This document shows, piece by piece, positions 10,896-20,275 of a stretch of DNA of 64,000 nt. Position 1 is the first letter of the stretch. Every line of letters begins with the position of its first letter. The stretch is from Candidatus Ichthyocystis sparus (lineage in GTDB: Bacteria > Pseudomonadota > Gammaproteobacteria > Burkholderiales > 2013Ark19i), in the NCBI RefSeq assembly GCF_900078745.1, contig NZ_FKII01000044.1:1-64000 (forward strand), read 5' to 3'. The position numbers were made by a program, and so were the translations under genes. The notes beneath the pieces were generated by a model, which ran no database searches, was not told the origin of the DNA, and saw only the letters and a program-made list of their open reading frames with translations.

Positions 10896-11640
10896 ACCAA
10901 CCCTCCAAAATAAAAAACCTTAGACCACACTCTTTGATCAACCACACCAACAGTAAGAAACTGGCAAGCACATATGTACAAATACGAAAGGTGAAGCAAA
11001 AATAATACAGAGGGCTAGGCTACCATAGTAAAAAACAAAGCACAGTTAAATGTACGTCAGGCATATTAATAAAGTTAATTTACTACTATGATTATGATGA
11101 TAAATACTATGGTGATAATGCAATTACTGTCGCGACATTAACATATTATAGACAATCAAAAATTGAGGGTACCATCACAATTACTCACATATGAGCAGCA
11201 CCGAGAGCAGCATCGAGAACTTATTTAATCATCTACAATTGCTGTTTAGTCCAACACCAACCAAAAACATTAATTAATGCGGCGCAATTGTTATGTGACA
11301 ACACAAACCATCATGAAAAAATAAACTATTGTCTTACCTAGTAATGTCTCTGATATGGAATAACAAAATGTACTAACCATTAATCTATATATTAATCCAG
11401 TAATGTTACAGAGCAATGAAGCACATACCCACTACAAACACAGAAATTGCAATTTCTGCCACAAATTAAACATTAATAACGACGATCGTAGCATTGCGGA
11501 AGTACTAGCAGCTACTAAACAAAACACTTTCCTACAAAGGCTACAATATTCTTCACCTCGTTATACGCAACTATCACGTCCTAATACATCATATCTTGTA
11601 AATTAATTATCTATATTAAACAATAAAAGTGTCTAATGTA
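10896..11640. other. Intergenic spacer between paralogues 5 and 6
   Basis: 745 bases, AT-rich. A plus-strand frame of 67 codons at 11403-11606 has no recognisable motif and no good ribosome binding site; I do not call it. The leader of paralogue 5 shares TTGGTGTGG with the leader of paralogue 3. Nothing else was recognised. Confidence 0.5.
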
Positions 11641-13467
11641 TTATGAATTTATAATTTTTTCTAGTTGCAGAAGGAAATTTTCATGTTTCTTGATCAACCC
11701 ACTATCTGTAAGTTTCACTTTCGTATACTTTACATTTTTCAATATAGAGTACAGCTCTGATAATACATCAACAGCAAATCCCTTAAGTATAGCAAGATAA
11801 AAATCAATAGTTTCTTCACTTGCAAACAATATGCCTGTAATTCCAAGAGAATTATTGGCTGCCAATAGCTGTGCCCACCTGGACTTGTCAATTCTAGACA
11901 ACAAAGAACAATATTCTGTGATGGAATCTATGTGATTATTTCTAATCGCTGCAAATAATCCATTTCTAATTCCACCAGATCTTGCTAATAGTATGTCAAA
12001 TACCATTTTTTCAAGATCATCGCTGGGGATCCTGTCACCCAAAGCCACTAATCTATCTAATAGTTTACCAAAACAGTAAACTGAAGACGAATGGCCCTCC
12101 TGCATAGCCATAAATAGTCCAGTCACACATCCCCTGCCAAAAGACATCAGTATGGTAAAAACCATTTTGGCAATATTAGTTACTGGTTCTTTATCGGAAA
12201 GAGAAATTAGTCTATCTAGTAGATTACCAAAAGCAAAAATTGCAGCTGAAGACCCCTCCTGCATTGCTATAAATAGACCTGTAGCACTTTCATTACCACC
12301 TCTCCTAGCATTTATCAAATTAAAGATAACAACAGCTAATTCACTAGCAGATATTTTCTCCTCCAACGAGATTAATATGTCCAACAGACCACCAAAAGCA
12401 ATAACAGAGTCATATCTATCTTCCTGCATAGCCATAAATAGCCCTGATTCTCCATTTGAATTACTAGCAATAAATAAATGTGGTAATACTCTTATCTTTT
12501 CATCATCAGATAGCGCATTCAAAAAACAACAATATGAATTTATAGAATTATAATTGTTATTAGTCAAAGCAACATGCAAAGCTTGAATGCCAAGACTACT
12601 TCTGCCGTAAACAACCGTTTCTCTAATACTAGAAGGAAGTAAAGATAGTTTTTCAGACATCATAATTATACTATCATTACATAAGCCACCCTCCATTAAA
12701 TGGTATAAAGCACACTCTGAAATACCATCATATAAAAATGTTTCCAACACCGATAAAAGCCCACTTCCTTTAATGTCACTGTTACTACATTCGTATGCCA
12801 TGAGCTCATATTCTTTCGGATAACCATGTAATCTCTCAAAATATTGACTATACTCATGATTACCAACAAAATTACGAAAAGAAAACTTTTCTTTATCTAA
12901 GAAAAAATCTAGATTACCAACTTCACTACGAATAATAATATTAGTTTTGTTTGGATCAAAAAAGTGAACGACATAACTACTATACTCACTACCACTAACT
13001 TTATCAGTTTTCAATTTACGAATTACCCTTAATGCCATCGCATGACTACAACTACGCAACAAAAATACCCTTTGGCTATTAATGTCGGTATTTATGGCAA
13101 TTTGATGCAAAAAAACACCAAATCTATCGCAAACAATAATATATTTATTGCATGATTTACTTACCAAATTACTATACAGACTATGAATATTAACAGGAGC
13201 AATTCTAATTATTGATTCGGCACTGCCAAATAAATCATTGATTTTAAGTTTTTTACCATTATCATGGCACTTCATACTCTCAGCAACATATAAAGCTGAC
13301 AAATGACTACAGACGATGCTTTTGCCATCTATCTGAAACTTGTGGTTTAGTACGACAACGCTTCCGGCGTTCTTCTCAGATATATACGGATCACTCTTAT
13401 CATAAGATGATAATGGCTCTCCTGAAAAAGCGGAAATTCGTACTTTAGAATTACTCGAGCACGCCAT
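11641..13467 (-). CDS. Array paralogue 6, ShET2/EspL-like candidate secreted cysteine protease, five repeats
   Basis: This 608-residue protein starts MACSSNSKVR; AGGA lies upstream of the ATG. The putative triad is Cys53 (CSHLSALY), His142 (SCSHAMAL) and Asp171 (FFDPNKTN). It has only five ankyrin-like repeats, one fewer than paralogues 2-5, which explains its shorter length; the missing unit is an internal one, since the first (QALHVALTNN) and the last (GLFAAIRNN) are kept. The tail ends EKIINS with TAA. Upstream at 13,620-13,995 lies the relic of another family member. The function is inferred from the family. Confidence 0.8.
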   Translation of the reverse strand: MACSSNSKVRISAFSGEPLSSYDKSDPYISEKNAGSVVVLNHKFQIDGKSIVCSHLSALYVAESMKCHDNGKKLKINDLFGSAESIIRIAPVNIHSLYSNLVSKSCNKYIIVCDRFGVFLHQIAINTDINSQRVFLLRSCSHAMALRVIRKLKTDKVSGSEYSSYVVHFFDPNKTNIIIRSEVGNLDFFLDKEKFSFRNFVGNHEYSQYFERLHGYPKEYELMAYECSNSDIKGSGLLSVLETFLYDGISECALYHLMEGGLCNDSIIMMSEKLSLLPSSIRETVVYGRSSLGIQALHVALTNNNYNSINSYCCFLNALSDDEKIRVLPHLFIASNSNGESGLFMAMQEDRYDSVIAFGGLLDILISLEEKISASELAVVIFNLINARRGGNESATGLFIAMQEGSSAAIFAFGNLLDRLISLSDKEPVTNIAKMVFTILMSFGRGCVTGLFMAMQEGHSSSVYCFGKLLDRLVALGDRIPSDDLEKMVFDILLARSGGIRNGLFAAIRNNHIDSITEYCSLLSRIDKSRWAQLLAANNSLGITGILFASEETIDFYLAILKGFAVDVLSELYSILKNVKYTKVKLTDSGLIKKHENFLLQLEKIINS

Positions 13468-13619
13468 CTTATTTATCCTAAAAACCCATTACAAGAATAG
13501 CTTATTCTGTTAAGACACTATATAACAGCCGCTAGCAAAAACAACTGTAAAAATCTATATTATTACCCCCTAAAGATCTCAGAACCATAACTGAATATGT
13601 ACTGAAATCGCTCAAAAAA

Positions 13620-13995
13620 TAATATTTAACTACTAACATTGATATTTATGGCAGTTTTGCGCAAAAAGACACCCAATATATCGCAAACTATAATACATTT
13701 TTACATAATAATTTATTTATTGAAATAATTAGACAGATTATTAAATCTTACTATAAAGTAAGTAACTATAATTACTTATTCTATGCTTTTCAAATAAATT
13801 ACTACGAACTTTAGTTTTTTTTACTATTAAATGCACTAACACCATATTCTTGCCATATATAAATCTTAGAGTTTGATGAGAAAATGTACTAAACATTTTT
13901 CTTATACATTATATGGAACGCCCTTATCAGAAGACGACTATACTCAGGCTAAATTGGTAGAAAAAATTAGCACCGAAAAATTACTGAAATACTCT
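13620..13995 (-). pseudogene. Relic of the N-terminal part of an array paralogue
   Basis: Two blocks match the N-terminal coding region of the family on the minus strand. Bases 13,848-13,995 align with the first 50 or so codons of paralogue 2 (the region encoding SSDKSDPYIS and the residues before Cys53), and 13,620-13,720 align with the region encoding CDRFG.FLHEIA in paralogue 6. The sequence between is shortened, the start codon is lost (tat for cat on the plus strand), stops interrupt the frame, and the repeats and tail are gone. A plus-strand frame at 13,873-14,058 is only the antisense of this relic. Confidence 0.75.
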
Positions 13996-14389
13996 ATCTT
14001 GCCTATCCAAAATACTTATTACAATATAATGTATCAGACTACGAATAATAATAGATAGCACAAAAGCAACTGTAAAAAAATATATCAATATCTTACTTAA
14101 AACAGGACATCCCCAAAATGTACTGCCAATACAGTTATCATTCATTGTTAGACATATAATTTAAGTTAAAAATACTCCATCCCTAAACCAATTTTTAGTT
14201 GTATAACTTTTATATAGACAAGTGAGTTTATTATACTTGAAATTCATCCAGATCAACTTGTAAAATAAAATTAATAATTCTACTTAGATATACAACATTA
14301 TTAGAGCTTTTAGTATCATCGATTGATATCGACTCAACACACTATATCCACACAATAACCACCGATGTTCTCTACTAATTAAGTAAGAA

Positions 14390-16288
14390 TTAATGCAAGA
14401 TATGTCTAGTTGAAATACATAAAATATAGTAAGCAAAAAGTATGGCTACAAGACAGCACATAATAAATGCCAAAACACCATCAAAGGCATAGTTTTTCTC
14501 AAATTCATAGTTCTTCACAGTTACAGGTAATAGCACAGATGTAGCGTACCTTGAATTTATAATTCTTTCTAGTCCTGAGAGAAAATTTGCGTAATTAACT
14601 CTCTGAGCTATATAAAGACAATTTATAGACATTCTATATTCGTTTGTACGCTCTTTAGAATTCTCCAATATGGAAAGCAAACCTGATAAGACACCAACAT
14701 CAAAATCACTCAGTACGTTAAGATAAAAACCAACAGTCCCTTCATTTGCAAAAAGCATACCTGGTATCCCATTACCATCCTTAGCAGCCAACAGCTCCGG
14801 CCACTTACATTTGTTAATCCTACTTAACAAAGAACAAAATGCCTTGATAACAGACAAATCATTATTTACAAAGGCTTTAAATAATCCTCTACCAAAGCCA
14901 CTAGATTTTGCTAACAATACATCAAACATCATCTGTTCAATATCACCTCGAGGAATACTACGACCCACTAATGCTAGTCTATCTAATAGGGCACCAAAAG
15001 CAAAAACTTCGTCTGAACAACCACCTTCCATTGCCACATATAAAGCTGTATCACCTGCACCACTCGCAGCAAGTATCATACCAAAAATGATAGTAGCCAA
15101 TTCACTAGCAGGTACTTTCCCCCTAAGAGAAAGCAAAATATCTAAAAAATCAGCAAAAGCATAAACAGAATCAGCATTACCCTCTTGCATAGCTACAAGC
15201 AATACTGGCAATTCGTTTATATCTATGTCTAAATCTAAATCTAAACCTTGATCCAAACCTATACTTAGGGCTCTATCTAAATTACTACTAACTAACAAGC
15301 GAGGTAATAGTCTTAATTTTTCATCATCAGACAGTTTGCTCAAAAAATAACAGTATGCACGTACTGAATTATAATGGTTACTAGTCAAGGCAACACACAA
15401 AGACGTAACGCCTCCACTATTTCTACCGTAAACAATATTTTCTCTAACATCAGGTGGAAGTAGAGGTAGTTTTTCAGACATCATAACTATACTTTCACTA
15501 CATACCCCACTTTCCATCAAATGATGGAGAGCGCACTCTGAAATACCATCATGTACCAATGTTTCCAGTCTCGATAGACTCTCACCACCACAATTAACAT
15601 CACTATCACTATACTCACAAACCATAATCTCGTTCTCTGTGGGGGCATCTGGTGAGTACTCAAAATATTCCCTATAAGAAGAGGACCCAACAAATCTACG
15701 CAAAGAAAACTTTTCTCTATCCAAAAATTGATTTGGATCACTCACTTCACTGCGAGCAACAACATTAGTTCTATTAGGGTCAAAAAGATGAACCACATAA
15801 CTACAAAATCTACCACCAAATTCATTGGTTTTTAATTTGCAAGTAACCTTTAATGCCATCACATGACTACAACTAAGTAACAAAAATAACCTTTGATCAT
15901 TAGCCTTAGTATTAGTAGAAACTTCATGCAAAAAATCACCTAATCTATCGCAGACAATAATGCGCCTATCACATGATTTATTTAACATAAGATCATACAA
16001 ACCATGAACATTACTAGGTGCAACTCTCCTTATTGATTCCTTGCTTCCAAACAACTCATGTACTCTAAATTTTTTACCATTATTGTGATGCTTGATGCTC
16101 TCAGAAATATACAAAGCAGACAAATCACGACACACAAGATGCTCGTCACTCACCTTAACGCTAATATTTAATGAAGCAATATCTACAACATTCTTCTTGG
16201 ATATGTATGGATCACTCTTATCTGAATGTTGCAAATATTCTTCTGAAGAAGCCGAAATACGCATCGACATATTATTGGAGCACGACAC
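14390..16288 (-). CDS. Array paralogue 7, ShET2/EspL-like protein with a hydrophobic C-terminal tail
   Basis: I choose the GTG at 16288: it gives MSCSNNMSMR, aligns with the other members, and has GGGAGG five bases upstream; an in-frame GTG seven codons earlier lacks this. The protein is 632 residues. The putative triad is Cys53 (CRDLSALY), His142 (SCSHVMAL) and Asp170 (LFDPNRTN). It has only four ankyrin-like repeats and an Asp/Leu-rich insert (DQGLDLDLDIDI) before the second. Where relatives end IINS with TAA, this gene reads AGG and runs on for about 54 codons, ending in a likely membrane segment (residues about 604-626, GVLAFIMCCLVAILFAYYIL). It may be anchored in a membrane after delivery; that is inference. 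Confidence 0.78.
   Translation of the reverse strand: MSCSNNMSMRISASSEEYLQHSDKSDPYISKKNVVDIASLNISVKVSDEHLVCRDLSALYISESIKHHNNGKKFRVHELFGSKESIRRVAPSNVHGLYDLMLNKSCDRRIIVCDRLGDFLHEVSTNTKANDQRLFLLLSCSHVMALKVTCKLKTNEFGGRFCSYVVHLFDPNRTNVVARSEVSDPNQFLDREKFSLRRFVGSSSYREYFEYSPDAPTENEIMVCEYSDSDVNCGGESLSRLETLVHDGISECALHHLMESGVCSESIVMMSEKLPLLPPDVRENIVYGRNSGGVTSLCVALTSNHYNSVRAYCYFLSKLSDDEKLRLLPRLLVSSNLDRALSIGLDQGLDLDLDIDINELPVLLVAMQEGNADSVYAFADFLDILLSLRGKVPASELATIIFGMILAASGAGDTALYVAMEGGCSDEVFAFGALLDRLALVGRSIPRGDIEQMMFDVLLAKSSGFGRGLFKAFVNNDLSVIKAFCSLLSRINKCKWPELLAAKDGNGIPGMLFANEGTVGFYLNVLSDFDVGVLSGLLSILENSKERTNEYRMSINCLYIAQRVNYANFLSGLERIINSRYATSVLLPVTVKNYEFEKNYAFDGVLAFIMCCLVAILFAYYILCISTRHILH
15221..15246. 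repeat. Short hexanucleotide repeat inside paralogue 7
   Basis: Tandem TCTAAA units on the plus strand encode alternating Leu-Asp residues (LDLDLD) on the minus strand. The unit length keeps the frame. The insert is absent from the other paralogues and probably arose by slippage. Confidence 0.6.
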
Positions 16289-17154
16289 ATCAACCTCCCA
16301 AACAAACACCCACCCGTACGATAGGTGCCATTATCGTTATACATCTGTAAAGGCCATATACGGCAGGTGTGCAACACCGGATCGTCGGTGATACCCTATA
16401 GCAAAAAACTTCAACAAAATATAGGGTTATTTACGTAAAGCACCAGAAAGTACCACGACACCTTTGAAAAAGAAACGTACCGTTACCGCTTGCAATGTAA
16501 AAGTGCAAACCATCAGCAAAATCATTAATTATGACCACAAGCGAGCATAAAACGACATCATGATCTGTAGTAGCAGTCAAACAAATATGGGCAAAAACTT
16601 GCTAAATTTACCAAAAAATATTCCGCTAATCGTCAAAAAAAACTCGCATAACATCAATGTGGTAAATAATTATTGCACTTATCTGGTAGAGTGCAGTGTA
16701 ACAACTTTGGTAATCCACATATAGGAATATCATAGGTCGTACGTGCGCAAAACTCCACAATTGCCTACCACACTAGTGCAATGTGCAAAACAGCTGTACT
16801 GTCCCCGTCACTCGCGCTAAAGATGCCACTATAACATCCTAAATTTAAAAAATGGACTTCGAAGCATTAACAAGAATATAATTATGTTGATTGAAGTTAT
16901 TTTTAATATGTAAGTACGCAAATTGCAAGAATACTCTAACACCCCCATGTGTGGAGTACTTACTCTAAATTAGATAAAATTGACTCTCATTATGAGTAAT
17001 TATAACGCTCTGTTACATACAGTTACAACACCGAATATAGATATAATTGCGCATGCAACAAAATACACATAGGCCACGTAAATTTACTAGAAAAAATAAA
17101 ACATTTGTACAATTCAGAATAACAATAATGTAATCACAAAACATCAGTGCATAA
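16289..17154. other. Intergenic spacer between paralogues 7 and 8
   Basis: 866 bases with no credible gene. A GGTAGAGTGCAGTG motif near 16,686-16,700 recalls the TAGAGTGCAAAA element in the other spacers. No tRNA, terminator with a clear stem, or mobile element was recognised. Confidence 0.5.
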
Positions 17155-19035
17155 TTAGAACTTATGCGGTAGGGTAGGCAGAGCGGCCTTGGAGCGTATA
17201 ATTTTTTCTAGCCCCAAAAGAAAATTTTCGTATCTAGCAGTCTCTAAACCATTACGACTATTTGCATATTCTATATATTTCCTTGTATATCTTATATTCC
17301 CCAATCTATAATGTAATTTTGATAGCACATCAATTGTAAAGCCTGACAATACATCAAGATAAAAATTTATAGTTTTTCCATTTGCAAGCAATATGCCCGG
17401 CATACCATAGTTATTCTTAGCCTCCAATAGATCAACCCACCTGTGCTTACTAATCCTACTTAGTAAAGAACAATATGCCCTAATAGCACCTAAGCGACTA
17501 TTTTTAATAGCCGAAAATAATCCATTACTAACGCTACCAGATCTAGCCAATAGTATGTCAAACACCATATCATCAAGACTATACTTAGGGATATTGTTAC
17601 CTACGAATACCAATCTATCCAATAGACTACCAAACGAATAAATTGAAGATGAGTGACCCTCCTGCATAGCAATAAACAGCCCACTCACTCCTCTATTATT
17701 AACAGACATTAGTATATAAAAAATCATTTTAGCAATACTATTTACTGAAACCGCACCAGAAAGGGAAATCAGTCTATCTAGCAGCCTACGAAAAGCAAAA
17801 ACTGCAGATGAACGCCCTCCCTGCATGGCCATAAACAGTCCCGTATCACGTCTACCTTCTCTTCTCCTAGCCTCTATCAAATTAAAGATAGTATTAGCTA
17901 ATACATTAGGAGACATTTTCCATTTCAACGAAAGTAACATGTCCAATAAACTACCGAAAGCGGAAATAGCATCGGCACTACCTTCCTGCATAGCCATAAA
18001 TAGCCCCGACTCTCCCCTCATATTATTAGCAGTAAGTAAATTCGGTAATACTCTTAGCTTCTCATTATCAGACAATCCACGCAACAAATAACAATATGCG
18101 TGTATAGAATTATGACGATTATTAGTCAAAGCAACATGTAGGGCTTGTATACCGAGGCTACTTCTACCGTAAACAATGCTCTCCCTGACACTAGAAGGAA
18201 GTAAAGATAGTCTCTCGGACATCATCATTATATTTTTAGTGCATATCCCGTTCTCCATCAAATGATATAAAGCACACTCTGAAATACCATCGTGTATCAA
18301 TGTTTCAAATACTAATAGAGACTCGCTACCTATAATATTATTGCTACTACACTCATAGACCATTAATTCATGCTCTTTAGGAGCACTTAGTAATTTTTCA
18401 AAATATACAGAATAATAACTCCCGGTAAACTTATTTAAGGAAAATTTTTCTTCATTCAAGAAAAGATCTGGATTATCAACTTCACTACGAGCAACAACAT
18501 TAGTCTTGTTTGGATCAAAAAAATGCACTACATACCTACGTCCAATGTTACCTAAATGATTAGTTTTTAATTTACAAATAACTCTTAATGCCATTGTATG
18601 ATCACAACTACGTAACAAAAATACCCTTTGACAATTAATCTTTGTATCTATAGCAATTTCACGCAAAAAAACACCGAATCTACGGCAAACTATAATGTAT
18701 TTATTACATGATTTACTTATCAGACGATCAGGGAGGTCACGAATGTTATCAAGAGAAGCTCTCCTGGCAACCGTCATTATTGATGACGTACTTCCAAATA
18801 AATCATGAATTCTAAGCTTTTTACCATTGTTATGGTGCCTAATGCTTTCAGAAACATATAAAGCGGACAGATGATTGCAAACAAGACTCTCACCATCTAT
18901 TTGAACCTTGGAGTTTAATGAAATAATATTACTAACATTTTTCTTAGATACATATGGCTCACTCTTGTCGGAAGATGACAAAATTTCTTCTGAATAAGCA
19001 GAAATACGTATTGCAAAATTATTAGCACACGACAT
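17155..19035 (-). CDS. Array paralogue 8, ShET2/EspL-like candidate secreted cysteine protease, five repeats
   Basis: The start is placed at the ATG at 19035 (MSCANNFAIR), which aligns with the other members; the longest frame begins four codons earlier at a TTG. The protein is 626 residues. The putative triad is Cys53 (CNHLSALY), His146 (SCDHTMAL) and Asp174 (FFDPNKTN); the shift of four comes from a small insertion (TVARRASLDN) before the His. SDPYIS reads SEPYVS. Five ankyrin-like repeats follow. As in paralogue 7, the family stop after the IINS position is lost, giving a short extra tail SKAALPTLPHKF. The function is inferred from the family. Confidence 0.8.
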   Translation of the reverse strand: MSCANNFAIRISAYSEEILSSSDKSEPYVSKKNVSNIISLNSKVQIDGESLVCNHLSALYVSESIRHHNNGKKLRIHDLFGSTSSIMTVARRASLDNIRDLPDRLISKSCNKYIIVCRRFGVFLREIAIDTKINCQRVFLLRSCDHTMALRVICKLKTNHLGNIGRRYVVHFFDPNKTNVVARSEVDNPDLFLNEEKFSLNKFTGSYYSVYFEKLLSAPKEHELMVYECSSNNIIGSESLLVFETLIHDGISECALYHLMENGICTKNIMMMSERLSLLPSSVRESIVYGRSSLGIQALHVALTNNRHNSIHAYCYLLRGLSDNEKLRVLPNLLTANNMRGESGLFMAMQEGSADAISAFGSLLDMLLSLKWKMSPNVLANTIFNLIEARRREGRRDTGLFMAMQGGRSSAVFAFRRLLDRLISLSGAVSVNSIAKMIFYILMSVNNRGVSGLFIAMQEGHSSSIYSFGSLLDRLVFVGNNIPKYSLDDMVFDILLARSGSVSNGLFSAIKNSRLGAIRAYCSLLSRISKHRWVDLLEAKNNYGMPGILLANGKTINFYLDVLSGFTIDVLSKLHYRLGNIRYTRKYIEYANSRNGLETARYENFLLGLEKIIRSKAALPTLPHKF

Positions 19036-20275
19036 CTTATTTTCCAAACTTTTACAAACAAGTACTAATCGTCACATACAAAAAATAACAGTGTATAAGA
19101 ACACTAATAATAACTGATAGCAAAAAAACCAATGTATACAACTATACAGTTATTACGTGAGAAATAACAAAGCCCCAACGTACATTCATTGCTATCAGTA
19201 AAAATGCCCAGAATTATAACTGAAATATTACTGTTAGACATTTTATTTTTTAGAGAAACAACATAAAACTATTATATCTATAACAGGCTATCAAAAAAAG
19301 CACCATCTCAAATATTATTCATAATCACGTAAATACACAACCCACACAGCGAAATGTCATAATTACTAAATACCACAGAGCACCTTATAAAAGAAAAGCG
19401 TAGAGTAAAACTTATAAGTACCTATTTTATTAGGAATATAGGGCAACTTACAATTATCAATTGATCCAGATCGATTGAAATATAAAGCCAGATCAACTAA
19501 GGTATAAAGATTCATTGACAAACAATACCATGATGCCGATAAAATATTTTATAATAAGTAAATCACGTATAACATAATCACCTATCTTGTACATTCGCCC
19601 TTGCAGCATTACTTCTATAACATCTACATATTGATACCACAAATATTCCATATCAGTAAAGAAATAGCATGTCATGGTGCAACACATTTTTATTTCTTAT
19701 AAGATCGCTGTAAATAATAAAATGTTATCAAGAATATGAGTTTTATACCGCTCCTAGTCAACAAGGGCTTTTGCTTAATCTTTACCTTCCATATGGGTAT
19801 GGCATATACATCGTATTATTAAGATACTCAAAAAGTTTGCAAACAAAAAGTTAATAGTTAATACATTTCCATTAATTATTGTAAATTTGCACAGTTTATT
19901 TTATGTAATTACAATATGTGTGTGTGACATTTTTATAACAATAGAGCAACTTTATTTATAAAGCAGATATTACAAGGTCACGAACTAACTAAAATATATG
20001 ACAAATTATATTTGTCACCAACACTTACCTGCATCATATCGATTAAAACGTACAATAATTCTCTATTATTAACCAAATATTCGTAGAGTTATTATAATAA
20101 TATTTAATATTACTTTTATTATACGAGTAACTAGCATAGGAACAACTGATTGTAATTCACACTAACGGCACGGATATTAAACGGCACTAGAGTTTTTTGA
20201 GCAGCTAACCCGTTGTATTAACAATGTAGGCACACATAATGACAAGCAGGGTAATATAATACTGGCAAATAAATA
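19036..20275. other. Long intergenic spacer between paralogues 8 and 9
   Basis: 1.24 kb, very AT-rich. A minus-strand frame of 64 codons (19,493-19,687) contains a hydrophobic stretch but has no convincing ribosome binding site or relative, so I do not call it. I find no relic of the array family, RNA gene or mobile element. Confidence 0.5.

Noticed and set aside
11403..11606. Plus-strand frame of 67 codons in a spacer
   Set aside because: No motif, no binding site, no partner; likely chance.
13873..14058. Plus-strand frame of 61 codons
   Set aside because: It is antisense to the decayed N-terminal relic of the array family.
19493..19687. Minus-strand frame of 64 codons with a hydrophobic end, at first sight like the tail of paralogue 7
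   Set aside because: I could not align it with the paralogue 7 tail or its flank; no ribosome binding site.
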